A stretch of DNA of 64,000 bases from an uncultured Bacilli bacterium (lineage in GTDB: Bacteria > Bacillota_I > Bacilli_A > RF39 > UBA660): positions 1 to 64,000 of the forward strand of contig CAKOSN010000003.1 in the NCBI GenBank assembly GCA_934102255.1. The letters are read 5' to 3'. Shown piece after piece: positions 27,947-37,037 of the stretch. A program made the position numbers and the translations under genes. Below the pieces are notes generated by a model. It ran no database searches. It saw only the letters and a list, made by a program, of their open reading frames with translations, and was not told the origin of the DNA. Every line of letters begins with the position of its first letter. The stretch's first letter is position 1.

Positions 27947-28453
27947 CTAACGCAAACCATAACCATTCTTTCTTTGATTTAGCAAAATACCGGCATATTC
28001 CATTGTATATAAAGTAACAGGGTCTTCCTTTTTACTTTCTAAATTTAAAGTTCTTAAAAACAAAGAGTTAATAAATTTGGTTTGAATATCATTATTAAAT
28101 AATCTAACAATAATATTTTGTGTATGTTTATATTTGCTACTACCCATTTTATCTAAAAGTTTAACAGTATCTATCATACCATTATCTCGGCAATCATTAA
28201 ATAATTCATTACAAATCTCGGCATAAACCACTTTAGCTGCATCATTAAAAGCATAAGTAATACCACCAATAGATTCTCCTTCTACCCATTTAACACCAGC
28301 AGCCGATAACCACATATTAGCAAAAATAGCTTTTCTTTTTAATTCATTATCAGTTACAAATTGGCCATTTTTAATATCATAAACGCTTATAACACTTAAA
28401 TTGTTTTTCTCAATATAAATTGTTCTATAAGTTGAGGCTAGATTCTTAATTCT
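27947..28453 (-). pseudogene. Frameshifted C-terminal piece after transglutaminase 1
   Basis: An open frame of about 168 codons runs from 28453 to 27947, one frame away from the preceding transglutaminase gene and overlapping its last 16 bases. No ATG, GTG or TTG occurs in it before the ATG at 28315 (MWLSAAGVKWVEG), which has no ribosome binding site. The part before that ATG has protein-like sequence (for example TIYIEKNNLSVISVYD). The simplest reading is that this was the C-terminal extension of the transglutaminase and one base was lost in the 16-nt overlap; a sequencing error would look the same. The domain itself is not recognised. Confidence 0.5.
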
Positions 28454-30081
28454 TTAAATGTTGGGATAACAAAAGGTTTACCATGTGTGCTTTCTTGTTT
28501 TAAAATATCAATACTAACAGCTCTGGAAGTTTGAAAATATGCTACTAAAAGTGGATTATAATGGCAAGAACCATCACTTCCTAAATAGCCAATATAACCA
28601 CCGGCTTCTTTTTCTTTTCTGTTTAATCTTTCTCTATTTAATAAATAATTAGGAACGTCAACACGATTATCACAAAAAAGATCTTGTTCACTATAAATAA
28701 CATTTCTTTTTAAAGGACTTTTACCATTAACTTTTATTCTTTCAAAAACATCATAAACATAATAATTAATTCCATTAACACTCCTTGCTACTTTAGATGC
28801 TTTTTGTAAAAGGAAAGTACTACCCTCACTTCTCTTAAAAGTTTTAATAGGATAATTTAGAAATTCTAACTTTTCTTTTGGTTTTACTATTTCTTTTGGC
28901 GATGAGGCTAAACTATAACTTTCATCAGGATTAAATTTTTCTATTCTTCCCAAATAATAAGAATTCTTTGAAAGAGAATTAGAAATATTTTCTTTGGCAA
29001 ATAAAACATTAACAATACTATCAATATAATTATCTAAAACATTATTTCCATAAGTTAAATCATCAATAATACCATCAAAATTAGTTTCACTAAAAAAGAT
29101 TTTTGGTGATACTTCATTGTCTTTATCATCAACATCAGCATAATAATATCTAAAATATCTAGTTCCATTTATGAAAGCATCCCCTACTTGTGTAAGTTTA
29201 AAGCGTGATTTATCACTTCTTGTACACATATAATTATTACCTTCAAAAACTTTTACTCTATTAAGTCCCATTTCTAAATAAAGTTTACGAATTAATTTAG
29301 CATCAAATTGTGATAAATTTTGACTATAATTTTGTGTTTTTTCATCATCATCTGGGATATGATTCTTACTAAATTCTTCTACTGGTTTAGTAAGCCATTC
29401 AAAATTTCCAAGATAGCCAGCACGGTATTTACTACTATCCCACGTCAAATCAACTGGATACTTTTTACCGTCAATTTGAATAATGTTCCAAGCATGACCA
29501 CCAGTTCTTCTACCGTTTACATCTTTTCTAACGCATCCAGAAACATACTCGCAATAAATGCCATTTCTATCCATTAATTCCTTAAAAATAACAGCATAAC
29601 CAGCACATACTGTATATTTAGATATTAATCCGCGCAAACTTCTAATTTCTCTTGATGTTTTTTCTTCAAATTTTGAATCATAAATTATATTTTCTTTTAA
29701 ATAGTTATAAATATAAAGCATTTTTTGAATTGGCAACCAATTTTTATCTAAGCCAGATTCAATCTTCTCCATTTCTTCGACCATTTTAATAGCTTCATTT
29801 CTTGTATAAATAACTGCCGTTTGAAAATACTTTCCTGTTTCACCACTTTTAAATACAACATTTTTATTTTTTTCTACTCTTTCCTTATCATAAGCCCCAG
29901 CAATTCTTATTACCGCTCTTGAATTAAGTTGTCTTAACATACTAGAAGTTATACCCTTAGTATTAGCTACTTCAACTAATATATTTTCATTAGGATGCAT
30001 ATTATATAAATTATTTACTTCACTAACATTAAATTGTTCATTTTCTTGAAAAGTTATTTTTAATTGATAATTATAATCCAT
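28438..30081 (-). CDS. Transglutaminase-like protein 1
   Basis: 547 aa cytoplasm-type protein with a transglutaminase/protease-like core. The Cys-His-Asp triad is visible: TVCAGYAVIFKELMDR (Cys159), GGHAWNIIQ (His196) and YPVDLTWD (Asp211). No signal peptide. An N-terminal alpha/beta domain of about 100 residues precedes the core, and a long C-terminal half ends with a GGYIGYLGSDGSCHYNP element that recurs at the end of the second transglutaminase gene (38.0-39.2 kb). The gene starts 3 nt after a leucine-rich-repeat gene, whose last codons supply GGGGAG as ribosome binding site. Substrate unknown: protease, amidase or cross-linker are all possible. Confidence 0.72.
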   Translation of the reverse strand: MDYNYQLKITFQENEQFNVSEVNNLYNMHPNENILVEVANTKGITSSMLRQLNSRAVIRIAGAYDKERVEKNKNVVFKSGETGKYFQTAVIYTRNEAIKMVEEMEKIESGLDKNWLPIQKMLYIYNYLKENIIYDSKFEEKTSREIRSLRGLISKYTVCAGYAVIFKELMDRNGIYCEYVSGCVRKDVNGRRTGGHAWNIIQIDGKKYPVDLTWDSSKYRAGYLGNFEWLTKPVEEFSKNHIPDDDEKTQNYSQNLSQFDAKLIRKLYLEMGLNRVKVFEGNNYMCTRSDKSRFKLTQVGDAFINGTRYFRYYYADVDDKDNEVSPKIFFSETNFDGIIDDLTYGNNVLDNYIDSIVNVLFAKENISNSLSKNSYYLGRIEKFNPDESYSLASSPKEIVKPKEKLEFLNYPIKTFKRSEGSTFLLQKASKVARSVNGINYYVYDVFERIKVNGKSPLKRNVIYSEQDLFCDNRVDVPNYLLNRERLNRKEKEAGGYIGYLGSDGSCHYNPLLVAYFQTSRAVSIDILKQESTHGKPFVIPTFKELRI

Positions 30082-30084
30082 ACA

Positions 30085-30768
30085 CTACTCCCCAAATAAA
30101 ACCATATTTTCATTTAAAACCAAAATATTTTTTGCTTCTAAAGTCTTAAATAATTCTTTATTATTTTCATATTGCCTATTATCAATACTTACTCTCTTTA
30201 AATTAGGCATATCATTTAAAAATTCAAAACTATTATAATTAGTATTATCTAAATATATTTCTTCTATATTATCTATTACTATATCACCAATATCAGTAAT
30301 TTCTGAATAAGATAACTGTAAGTATTTTAAATTAGCTAACTTATTTATTAAATTAACATTTACATTTTCTCTAACCAGTTCTAACCTTTCTAAACCTTTA
30401 AAAAGTCTTAAAAAAGCATAATCATTAATACCACAATTTAAAATAGACATACTTTTTAAATTAAGAAGTGCTAATAAATTATGATTTTCTACTTCACAAT
30501 TTTCTATAGCTAAATCATTTAATTTTTTTAAATTCATTAGCATCTTACAAGCTTCCTTAGAAATATATCCATTTCTTATCGTTAAAGACATTATATTTTT
30601 TAACTTTAATACATCCTCTAATATATTTTTTATACTATCTGTTTCTACTTTAAAATCTATTACCACTTCTTCTATTTTTAGTAATTCATCTTCGGTAAAA
30701 TTATTATCTAGTTTATCAAGTTTAAATTCCACATAGTTAGCTAGATTCTTATTATTAAGCTTTATCAT
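30085..30768 (-). CDS. Leucine-rich-repeat protein 1
   Basis: 227 aa protein built of degenerate leucine-rich repeats of about 21-23 residues, for example LKKLNDLAIENCEVEN, LKSMSILNCGINDYA, LKYLQLSYSEITDIG and IEEIYLDNTNYNSFEFL. No signal peptide or membrane segment, so it should be cytoplasmic. It ends with DNRQYENNKELF, matching EEQYRKNKDYL near the end of the LRR protein at 39.2-39.8 kb. It overlaps the HA-repeat gene by 14 nt and directly precedes transglutaminase 1, suggesting a recognition partner for that enzyme. Confidence 0.65.
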   Translation of the reverse strand: MIKLNNKNLANYVEFKLDKLDNNFTEDELLKIEEVVIDFKVETDSIKNILEDVLKLKNIMSLTIRNGYISKEACKMLMNLKKLNDLAIENCEVENHNLLALLNLKSMSILNCGINDYAFLRLFKGLERLELVRENVNVNLINKLANLKYLQLSYSEITDIGDIVIDNIEEIYLDNTNYNSFEFLNDMPNLKRVSIDNRQYENNKELFKTLEAKNILVLNENMVLFGE

Positions 30769-31708
30769 TTTTTCCTACCCTTCTTATCTTAATTATATCA
30801 TGTCTATATTTTTTAGTCATCATTTCTTCTAAAGTCTTACCATATCTTGAATCATTTTTTATATCCTCACTACTCATTGTAAAAATATCTATTAGTCTTC
30901 CTTTATTATCAACTGGTAATATATTATTAGCCTGTAAAAATTCTATTTTAGCTTCTAATTCTTCTATAGACATTCTTTCTAAAATATCTTTATTAAGGTC
31001 GATATTAATATAAACATTATCTTTAATAAGTAAGCTTACTAAATTATCCATTTTAGAATATTTGTTATTAGGCTTTTCTACTATAAAACCAATTCTTTTT
31101 AAAGCTTCTATTTTATCGGTAGATAATTTATTTCTTCTATAAAGATTTCTTTGTACTCTTAACCAACTATAAATTTCTGGATATATATCTTTATATTTAT
31201 TAGCTAAAGGTAAAAAGCCTTGTTCTTCATAAAACTTTTTAGCTATTTCATATTTTTTTAACCATCTATTTTTTCTAACATCATCCCAGACCATGCCAAT
31301 ATCTTCTAGTTTTTCTACTTGCATGTTAGTTAACAAACCTGGTATTTTGCCAAAATATATCTGTCTTTGATTTACTATCCATCTACCAAGTTCTAATCCA
31401 TTATCACTTATAAAAGATTCTTCTATTAATAAATCCCCACGAATATCATAATACTCTTTAGCTAAATCATACATTATATTCCATTTATATAAAGATACAT
31501 CCCAGACCATATCTAATTCATCTAAAAGTTTTATTTTTTCACTATCTAACTTGCCTAACTTTCTTAATTTTCTTATTCCACATATCCATCTACCAAGTCT
31601 AATATCATAACTTGTTTTATAATTATAAGGTACTAATAGATTTCCATAAGTTGCATAATACTTTTTTGATTCTACATACATTAAGTTCCATTTTGTTTTA
31701 CTATTCAT
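30755..31708 (-). CDS. Helicase-associated (HA) repeat protein without helicase
   Basis: 317 aa. Three HA-type repeats of about 65-70 residues are visible, each ending near a W-D after an IGMVW-like turn: LDELDMVWD (about 63-71), LEDIGMVWDD (about 139-148) and LKRIGFIV (about 212-219). The C-terminal 90 residues (ILPVDNKGRLIDIFTMSSED) match the C-terminus of the giant helicase next door (SPVDNSGKLVDIFSMSSPD). So this gene is a paralogue of the helicase's C-terminal part with no ATPase domain. HA domains are thought to bind nucleic acid. AAAGGAGC precedes the ATG. It is followed by the LRR 1 and transglutaminase 1 genes. Confidence 0.7.
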   Translation of the reverse strand: MNSKTKWNLMYVESKKYYATYGNLLVPYNYKTSYDIRLGRWICGIRKLRKLGKLDSEKIKLLDELDMVWDVSLYKWNIMYDLAKEYYDIRGDLLIEESFISDNGLELGRWIVNQRQIYFGKIPGLLTNMQVEKLEDIGMVWDDVRKNRWLKKYEIAKKFYEEQGFLPLANKYKDIYPEIYSWLRVQRNLYRRNKLSTDKIEALKRIGFIVEKPNNKYSKMDNLVSLLIKDNVYINIDLNKDILERMSIEELEAKIEFLQANNILPVDNKGRLIDIFTMSSEDIKNDSRYGKTLEEMMTKKYRHDIIKIRRVGKNDKA

Positions 31709-31737
31709 AGTAGCTCCTTTAGAAGGTATATTTTAAC

Positions 31738-31770
31738 ATAAAAAGGAAGACTTGTATATTAATCTTCCTT
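31738..31770 (-). terminator. Terminator of the helicase operon
   Basis: On the minus strand AAGGAAGA and TCTTCCTT form an 8-bp stem with a 12-nt loop, followed by five T. It comes right at the stop of the 106-aa gene and separates the helicase pair from the HA-LRR-transglutaminase run. Confidence 0.75.
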
Positions 31771-32079
31771 CATTTCTAAGTTAATAGTAGTATCTATTAT
31801 TTTATCTAGAATAGTCATATTATGTCCAATTTTCTTGATATAATCTTTACCTAATTTACTTTCTAAATAAGTTAGAACTTTATTTAAACATTCTTTATCT
31901 AGTTCGAACATGTCTATATAATTAATTATAATGTCATCTATAAAATAGAAGCCTTTATTTTTTAGTAAGTTATATATTTCTATAAAGTTATTTTCATCGA
32001 TTGATTTTAAATAATCTAAGTTATAATTACTATATAAGATATCTAAGTATGTATCGTTTAAGTATTTATCAAATATCAT
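31759..32079 (-). CDS. Small protein coupled to the giant helicase
   Basis: Unrecognised 106 aa acidic, helix-rich protein (MIFDKYLNDTYLDILYSNYN...). No membrane segment. Its ATG overlaps the TGA of the helicase gene (ATGA), so translation of the two is coupled and they probably work together. It is followed at once by a terminator, making helicase plus this gene a two-gene transcription unit. A partner subunit, regulator or immunity-like role is possible; the sequence alone cannot decide. Confidence 0.55.
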   Translation of the reverse strand: MIFDKYLNDTYLDILYSNYNLDYLKSIDENNFIEIYNLLKNKGFYFIDDIIINYIDMFELDKECLNKVLTYLESKLGKDYIKKIGHNMTILDKIIDTTINLEMKED

Positions 32080-35000
32080 TTTTTAGTTACTCCTTTTCCA
32101 TAAGTATTTATTATATTTTCTAAAGATATACCATATTTTTCTTCAATGTCAGGACTACTCATACTAAAGATATCTACTAATTTTCCAGAGTTATCTACTG
32201 GTGAAATCCCATTACTGATTAAGAATCTAATTTTACTTTGTAGTTCTAATAGAGATATATGATCTATGGTTTCTTTATTAAGTTTTTTATCAATAATAAT
32301 TAATGCTTCACTATTTTTTAATTCTTCTATATAATTTTCAATCCCTACCTTATTAACCTTAGTATTCCAGACCATGCCAATATTTTCTAAGTCTTTCTGC
32401 TCTTCTGGTGATAAATTACCTTTTAGATAATCTCTACGACAATTTCTTATCCATAGTCCAAGGCTTTCTCCTGACTTTGTTTTGTATCTTTGTGGCACTA
32501 ACAAATCGCCATATTCATTGCGATATTCAACAGCTAATTTGTACCATTTGCTCCAGTTTTCTTCTTTATTAATTGATGCATCCCAGACCATGCTAATAGA
32601 TTCTAACTCCTTAATTTTATCTGGTAATAATTTGCCATTTTTATATTTTTGACGCATTTTGCTTATCCATTGTCCAAGATTTTTTCCTGACTTTGTTTCG
32701 TAGTCCCTTGGCACTAACAAGTCGCCATATTCATTGTAGTATTCTTCAGCTAATTTGTACCATATTTCTTCTTTATTAATTAATGCATCCCAGACCATGC
32801 CTATAGCCTCTAACTTTTTAATTTTGTCTGGTGATAAATTACCATTTTTATAAACTTTACGTGCTTTGCTTATCCATTGTCCGAGATTTTCACCTGACTT
32901 TGTTTGGTAGTCACTTGACACTAGCAAGTCGCCATGTTCATTACGATACTCAACAGCTAACTTGTACCATTTGTTCCAAATCTCATCTTTATTAATTGCC
33001 GCATCCCAGACCATGCCAATAGATTCTAACTTTTTAATTTGGTCCGGTGATAATTTTCCTTTTTTATAATCACTTCGGCGATTACTTATCCATTTTCCAA
33101 GGTTTTCTCCTGACTTTGTTTGGTATTTGGTTGGCACTAACAAATCGCCATATTCATTGTAATATTCTTCAGCTAGCCTATACCATTTATTAAATAACTC
33201 TTCTGGAGATGCTAATTCGTTTATTTCAGCTTCTAGATTTACGAAATCACTAACTGAACTTTCAACCTGCAAAAAGCCTTGTAAAAACTTTTCTTCTTCA
33301 TTTTCTGAGTTTTCTAATCTTATTTGTCTTGTTGGTGCATCTATTTTGATATTCCATAAATCTATTTCAGAACCTAATCTTAAAATTTCTTCTATTACCT
33401 TTTTATTTTTGACGCTATCTAACTCTTTTGAATTATTAAAATATTTAATATAGCGATATAAAATAACATTTAATTTTAAAGCGTAATTTTTCTCTTCTAA
33501 AATATTACTGTTCTTGTTTGGAAGCTTAACACCGTTATCATTTATCCAATCTATAATTGTTTTTAAATCTTCTAAATCATTTATTGGAGATTGGTCTTTT
33601 TTTAAGTTAACGGTATTAATATTGTTAACTAAATCCATTACTACTGGTCGCTCTTCCTCAGTGAATACACGACCATCAGGATAAGAATGAATACACCTAC
33701 CTAACTGCTGATAAAATAAAATTCTAGAATTAACACTTAATGGACGTAGCCAAACAATGCCTTTTACTCCTTTTAAGTGAGCTCCTTCATTTAATTTATC
33801 CATAACAAATAATAACTTGGGTTTACCGTTGGTATCTTTATTAAAATTATCTAGTTCTTCTTTATTTTTACTATTACTATAATAACTTAGAAGCGAATTA
33901 GTATCGACCATATCTGAAGTATAAGCCTCTATTCTTTCTTTTAAGGTTCTTCTATCTAGTTTCTTCCAACCTTGGTGTCTTGCTATAGTGCCTACTACTG
34001 TACTATTAAATGTATTTAAAGCTGCTGGTTTATGTTTAATTTTAACCATGTCTAGTAACATAATATTATCTTGTTGGTTACTTAAGAAGTTTTTATCTTC
34101 ACTAGATAATTCTTGTTTTTCAACAATTTTATTATAAATAGACAATAGCTTTTCACCATTAGTCTTCATATATTCATTAGAATATAAGTATTGTCTAATT
34201 AAAATAGTATAATCTTCCATTATCTGAACAGCTTGAGTTCTGCTTATTTTACTGCCGTCTTCACTATTATAATAAGTGCCATCTTTATTACGACCAACTG
34301 GTAAGAAAACAACATATTTACCGTCTTTACTTAAATTGTCACCAAGAATCTTTTCAATACCACTACTTTGTTCAACGCTTCTGCACAATTGTTCGTACTT
34401 AGCAAAAGCTTTAGCTTTTTTCTCGCCATCGTCTAGCATATTAATTTGTTCATACATCTCATCTAAAGTGCCATCACTTTTATAAATGTAAAGAGGATTT
34501 ATAAATTTAGGATTAGGTAAAAGTCCGGCTTTGATGGCTGATTCCAAGTTTTCATTAATTGCTAAATGTTTATTTAATTCTATTTCTTCATCAGAATAAC
34601 CAAAATATCTTGCCCAATAAACAGCCATATCTTTATCGTCACGGTCGCGTTCAGGGGTGGCGGTTAAACCAAGGACTTTAATATTCTCTTGCTCTTGATT
34701 TTCCATCAATTCATTAACAAACTTTAACCATTCTGGGGCCCCGCTTCGATGAAGTTCATCTAATATAATAAAGTCATATTTATTATTATATTTTTCTTTT
34801 AATTTGTTTTGCTTTTGGTCTTTTAAATCCTGATAAGTAGTTAAAGTTAAATTAGAAAATAAAGTATGATAATCCGTATAACCAAAGAATTCATATATAT
34901 AATCTTCAATCTGGTTTAAAATGATATCATTGGGAGCGATATAAAGCATTGCGTCATTTTTATGATTTAGCATCTCTTTAATGGCTAGGAAACTTTTACC

Positions 35001-36725
35001 AGAACCAGTGGGCATAACAGCCGTTGCAAAATTCTTTTTAGTAAAAATTTTTTCTGTTTTCTCGTAAGCTCTTCTTTGAAGCTTTCTTAAAGGTAAATTA
35101 TATCCTTTTAAATCGTTATAGCCGATATAATCTTTTAATTGGTCTAAAATAATGTCGGTATCACTGGTAAATTCTTCTCTATTTGCTATTAATGATGCAA
35201 ACATCGAAGTAGCAATCGAACCGTCATCACTTAAAGTTTTTACCTTTTCATAATAATTCATAAAATTATGGCTTACTAATGCATTGACTATTTTTCTTCT
35301 TTGAATTTGATTAAAATTAGCCTTTACATTTAAGGTTTCTAAGTCGATTGCATCAATTAGACCGTTCGCATACCATTCTTCTTTATCTTGAGACTTTGAG
35401 TCATTATTACTTATATACGTTGTAAATAACGTATTGAAAGTTGCAGTCGGATTGCTAAACAAATTATACATATCAATGACATTAAGATTATTAACATAAT
35501 CATAAACATCTTGGTAAGCTTTAGGAAGATATAAAGCAACTGTATCACTTACCTTCATGGCATGATTACCGCTTCTTGCCATTATAGACGGTTCTATACC
35601 CAATGCATTATCTAAAATACTTTGTAAAGTTGCGTTGTATTTAGAGTTATTGCCCAAAATTTGGCTAAGTAATCTTACTGAATTAAAAGTTCTTAATTTA
35701 GCTTTAACTAAATACATAGAATTCAAATATAATTCTTTGGCTTCTTGATAGCTTATCTTACCTCCGGTTAGGCTGTATAAATTATCTAAACTTAAATCTA
35801 AATCTTCTGGTTTAAAATGATTATAATTAATCTCTTTAGTAGCTTGTCTTATTTCATCTAGATGAGTAATTAAATAATTTTTTATTTCTTTTACTTCATT
35901 TGTTTCTGGCACCTGTTGTAAAAGAGCCATTATTTCTACTAGAGAAGTTGGCATTTCAACTATTTTTTCTTTAGGTACATCCTTATAATACTCAAGCTCG
36001 CGCGAAGAGAAAGCTGAACCCATAGTTTGAATAACAAAACGATTAGTTTTACCTTTTACCACTTCAAAATTTAAAACATCCAAAAGCATTACTAGTTTAT
36101 CTTTTGCTAGATTTTCGGCATCGCTATAACCTTCATAAGGCTTGCTTTTAATAAATTCTAAACCATTTTGGAACTCTTCACTAGTCTTATCAATATATTC
36201 TTCAGGTAAAGTTCTCTTTAAATTTTCTAGTTGCTCCTTAGTAGAAATATTATTTAGAGACTCAATATAATACCTTTGCAAATCCGTTAAATCAGCCTGA
36301 TGTTCCTCTATATAGGCATTTACTCTTTTTAATATCTCGTCATAAATATATTTACCAGCATTAAAAGTAGTCTTACCAAGTTCATCTTTAGGAACTTTTA
36401 CAATTACATACTTGTCTTCATAATCACTACGACCATACGTCAAACATACATTTGCATCACTACTTAAAGAAATACAATTAGTATCCTTATCATAATGTGT
36501 TTTAACATGATTAATCATTTCTTCTAAAGTAAGACTTGATTCTTCATTATATCTATCCGTATGATTATAAAATTTACTATCAGTGATAATCTTACTAATA
36601 TGATTATTCTCATCTAAAATAGATTTATCTCTGATACCAGTCATATCCCTTTTATTTAAAGATCTAAAAAAGTAATAATAATTATCATCTTGATAGCAAT
36701 TTTTTATATTAAATAATTCATTCAT
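32076..36725 (-). CDS. Giant SF2 helicase with HA repeats
   Basis: About 1549 aa. The N-terminal ~560 residues are of unknown type; its first 110 residues (FFRS near 20 and CISLSSDANVCLTYG near 84-98) vaguely recall an ADP-ribosyltransferase fold, which is only a guess. A DEAD/DEAH-type superfamily 2 ATPase follows: MPTGSGKSFLAI (about 571), LDELHRSGAPEW (about 655) and GLTATPERDRDD. The helicase C domain has VWLRPLSVNSRILFYQQLGR (motif VI). Then come four near-identical HA repeats and a C-terminal domain shared with the solo HA protein. The ATG at 36725 is preferred over 36740 because AAGGTG lies 6 nt before it. It is divergent from the retron. Possibly a phage-defence enzyme. Confidence 0.75.
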   Translation of the reverse strand: MNELFNIKNCYQDDNYYYFFRSLNKRDMTGIRDKSILDENNHISKIITDSKFYNHTDRYNEESSLTLEEMINHVKTHYDKDTNCISLSSDANVCLTYGRSDYEDKYVIVKVPKDELGKTTFNAGKYIYDEILKRVNAYIEEHQADLTDLQRYYIESLNNISTKEQLENLKRTLPEEYIDKTSEEFQNGLEFIKSKPYEGYSDAENLAKDKLVMLLDVLNFEVVKGKTNRFVIQTMGSAFSSRELEYYKDVPKEKIVEMPTSLVEIMALLQQVPETNEVKEIKNYLITHLDEIRQATKEINYNHFKPEDLDLSLDNLYSLTGGKISYQEAKELYLNSMYLVKAKLRTFNSVRLLSQILGNNSKYNATLQSILDNALGIEPSIMARSGNHAMKVSDTVALYLPKAYQDVYDYVNNLNVIDMYNLFSNPTATFNTLFTTYISNNDSKSQDKEEWYANGLIDAIDLETLNVKANFNQIQRRKIVNALVSHNFMNYYEKVKTLSDDGSIATSMFASLIANREEFTSDTDIILDQLKDYIGYNDLKGYNLPLRKLQRRAYEKTEKIFTKKNFATAVMPTGSGKSFLAIKEMLNHKNDAMLYIAPNDIILNQIEDYIYEFFGYTDYHTLFSNLTLTTYQDLKDQKQNKLKEKYNNKYDFIILDELHRSGAPEWLKFVNELMENQEQENIKVLGLTATPERDRDDKDMAVYWARYFGYSDEEIELNKHLAINENLESAIKAGLLPNPKFINPLYIYKSDGTLDEMYEQINMLDDGEKKAKAFAKYEQLCRSVEQSSGIEKILGDNLSKDGKYVVFLPVGRNKDGTYYNSEDGSKISRTQAVQIMEDYTILIRQYLYSNEYMKTNGEKLLSIYNKIVEKQELSSEDKNFLSNQQDNIMLLDMVKIKHKPAALNTFNSTVVGTIARHQGWKKLDRRTLKERIEAYTSDMVDTNSLLSYYSNSKNKEELDNFNKDTNGKPKLLFVMDKLNEGAHLKGVKGIVWLRPLSVNSRILFYQQLGRCIHSYPDGRVFTEEERPVVMDLVNNINTVNLKKDQSPINDLEDLKTIIDWINDNGVKLPNKNSNILEEKNYALKLNVILYRYIKYFNNSKELDSVKNKKVIEEILRLGSEIDLWNIKIDAPTRQIRLENSENEEEKFLQGFLQVESSVSDFVNLEAEINELASPEELFNKWYRLAEEYYNEYGDLLVPTKYQTKSGENLGKWISNRRSDYKKGKLSPDQIKKLESIGMVWDAAINKDEIWNKWYKLAVEYRNEHGDLLVSSDYQTKSGENLGQWISKARKVYKNGNLSPDKIKKLEAIGMVWDALINKEEIWYKLAEEYYNEYGDLLVPRDYETKSGKNLGQWISKMRQKYKNGKLLPDKIKELESISMVWDASINKEENWSKWYKLAVEYRNEYGDLLVPQRYKTKSGESLGLWIRNCRRDYLKGNLSPEEQKDLENIGMVWNTKVNKVGIENYIEELKNSEALIIIDKKLNKETIDHISLLELQSKIRFLISNGISPVDNSGKLVDIFSMSSPDIEEKYGISLENIINTYGKGVTKK
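32350..33205 (-). repeat. Four tandem HA-repeat coding units
   Basis: Four consecutive units of about 205-215 nt in the 3' part of the helicase gene encode near-copies of WYKLAVEYRNEYGDLLVP, then a KSGENLGQWISK block, then LESIGMVWDA. The high identity at DNA level points to recent internal duplication. Copy number may vary between strains. Confidence 0.8.
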
Positions 36726-36855
36726 CTTTAACACCTTCATCTCAGTAGTATAAATAGCTTTACCAACTGCAATTCATCTTTCTTTATCTTATATACTATA
36801 TCTTATTTTACCATAAATATTAAATTTATATATAGTAATATAGCACTATTTGTTA

Positions 36856-36861
36856 TATAAT
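36856..36861 (+). promoter_or_regulatory. -10 element of the retron RNA
   Basis: TATAAT at 36856-36861 lies 7 nt before the a1 repeat, so transcription would begin almost exactly at the msr-msd 5' end. I see no good -35 match at 17 nt. The 36741-36855 stretch between the helicase start and this site is AT-rich and must also hold the helicase promoter. Confidence 0.5.
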
Positions 36862-36867
36862 CAAATC

Positions 36868-37018
36868 AAGCAATAGCAATTTGGTTTTAAACCACTTTGA
36901 TGAGTCATCAAGGATATTTAATAAATAGATTATGTGATTATATTACTCCAAGTGATTACTCTAAACGTTATTTAGTTAAATCACTCTTCATAATATAATA
37001 TCACATCAAGTATTGCTT
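36868..37018 (+). ncRNA. Retron msr-msd RNA
   Basis: The a1 repeat AAGCAATA (36868-36875) pairs with the a2 repeat TATTGCTT (37011-37018). G36876, in the context UAGC right after a1, is the expected branching guanosine. The msr part has two hairpins: TGGTTT/AAACCA-type (36882-36894) and CTTTGAT-GAGTC-ATCAAGG (36895-36913). The msd part folds as one long hairpin (36933-37005): TGTGAT/ATCACA, TATATTA/TAATATA, AGTGATT/AATCACT and CTAAA/TTTAG with loop CGTTA. The RT gene follows 19 nt after a2. The layout is that of known retrons; boundaries of the reverse-transcribed part are estimates. Confidence 0.85.
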
Positions 37019-37037
37019 ATTTTAGGAGGTAATATGT

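Noticed and set aside
28435..28460. Programmed -1 frameshift site
   Set aside because: TTTAAAG is present, but slipping there would meet a TAA at once; no heptamer fits the remaining window.
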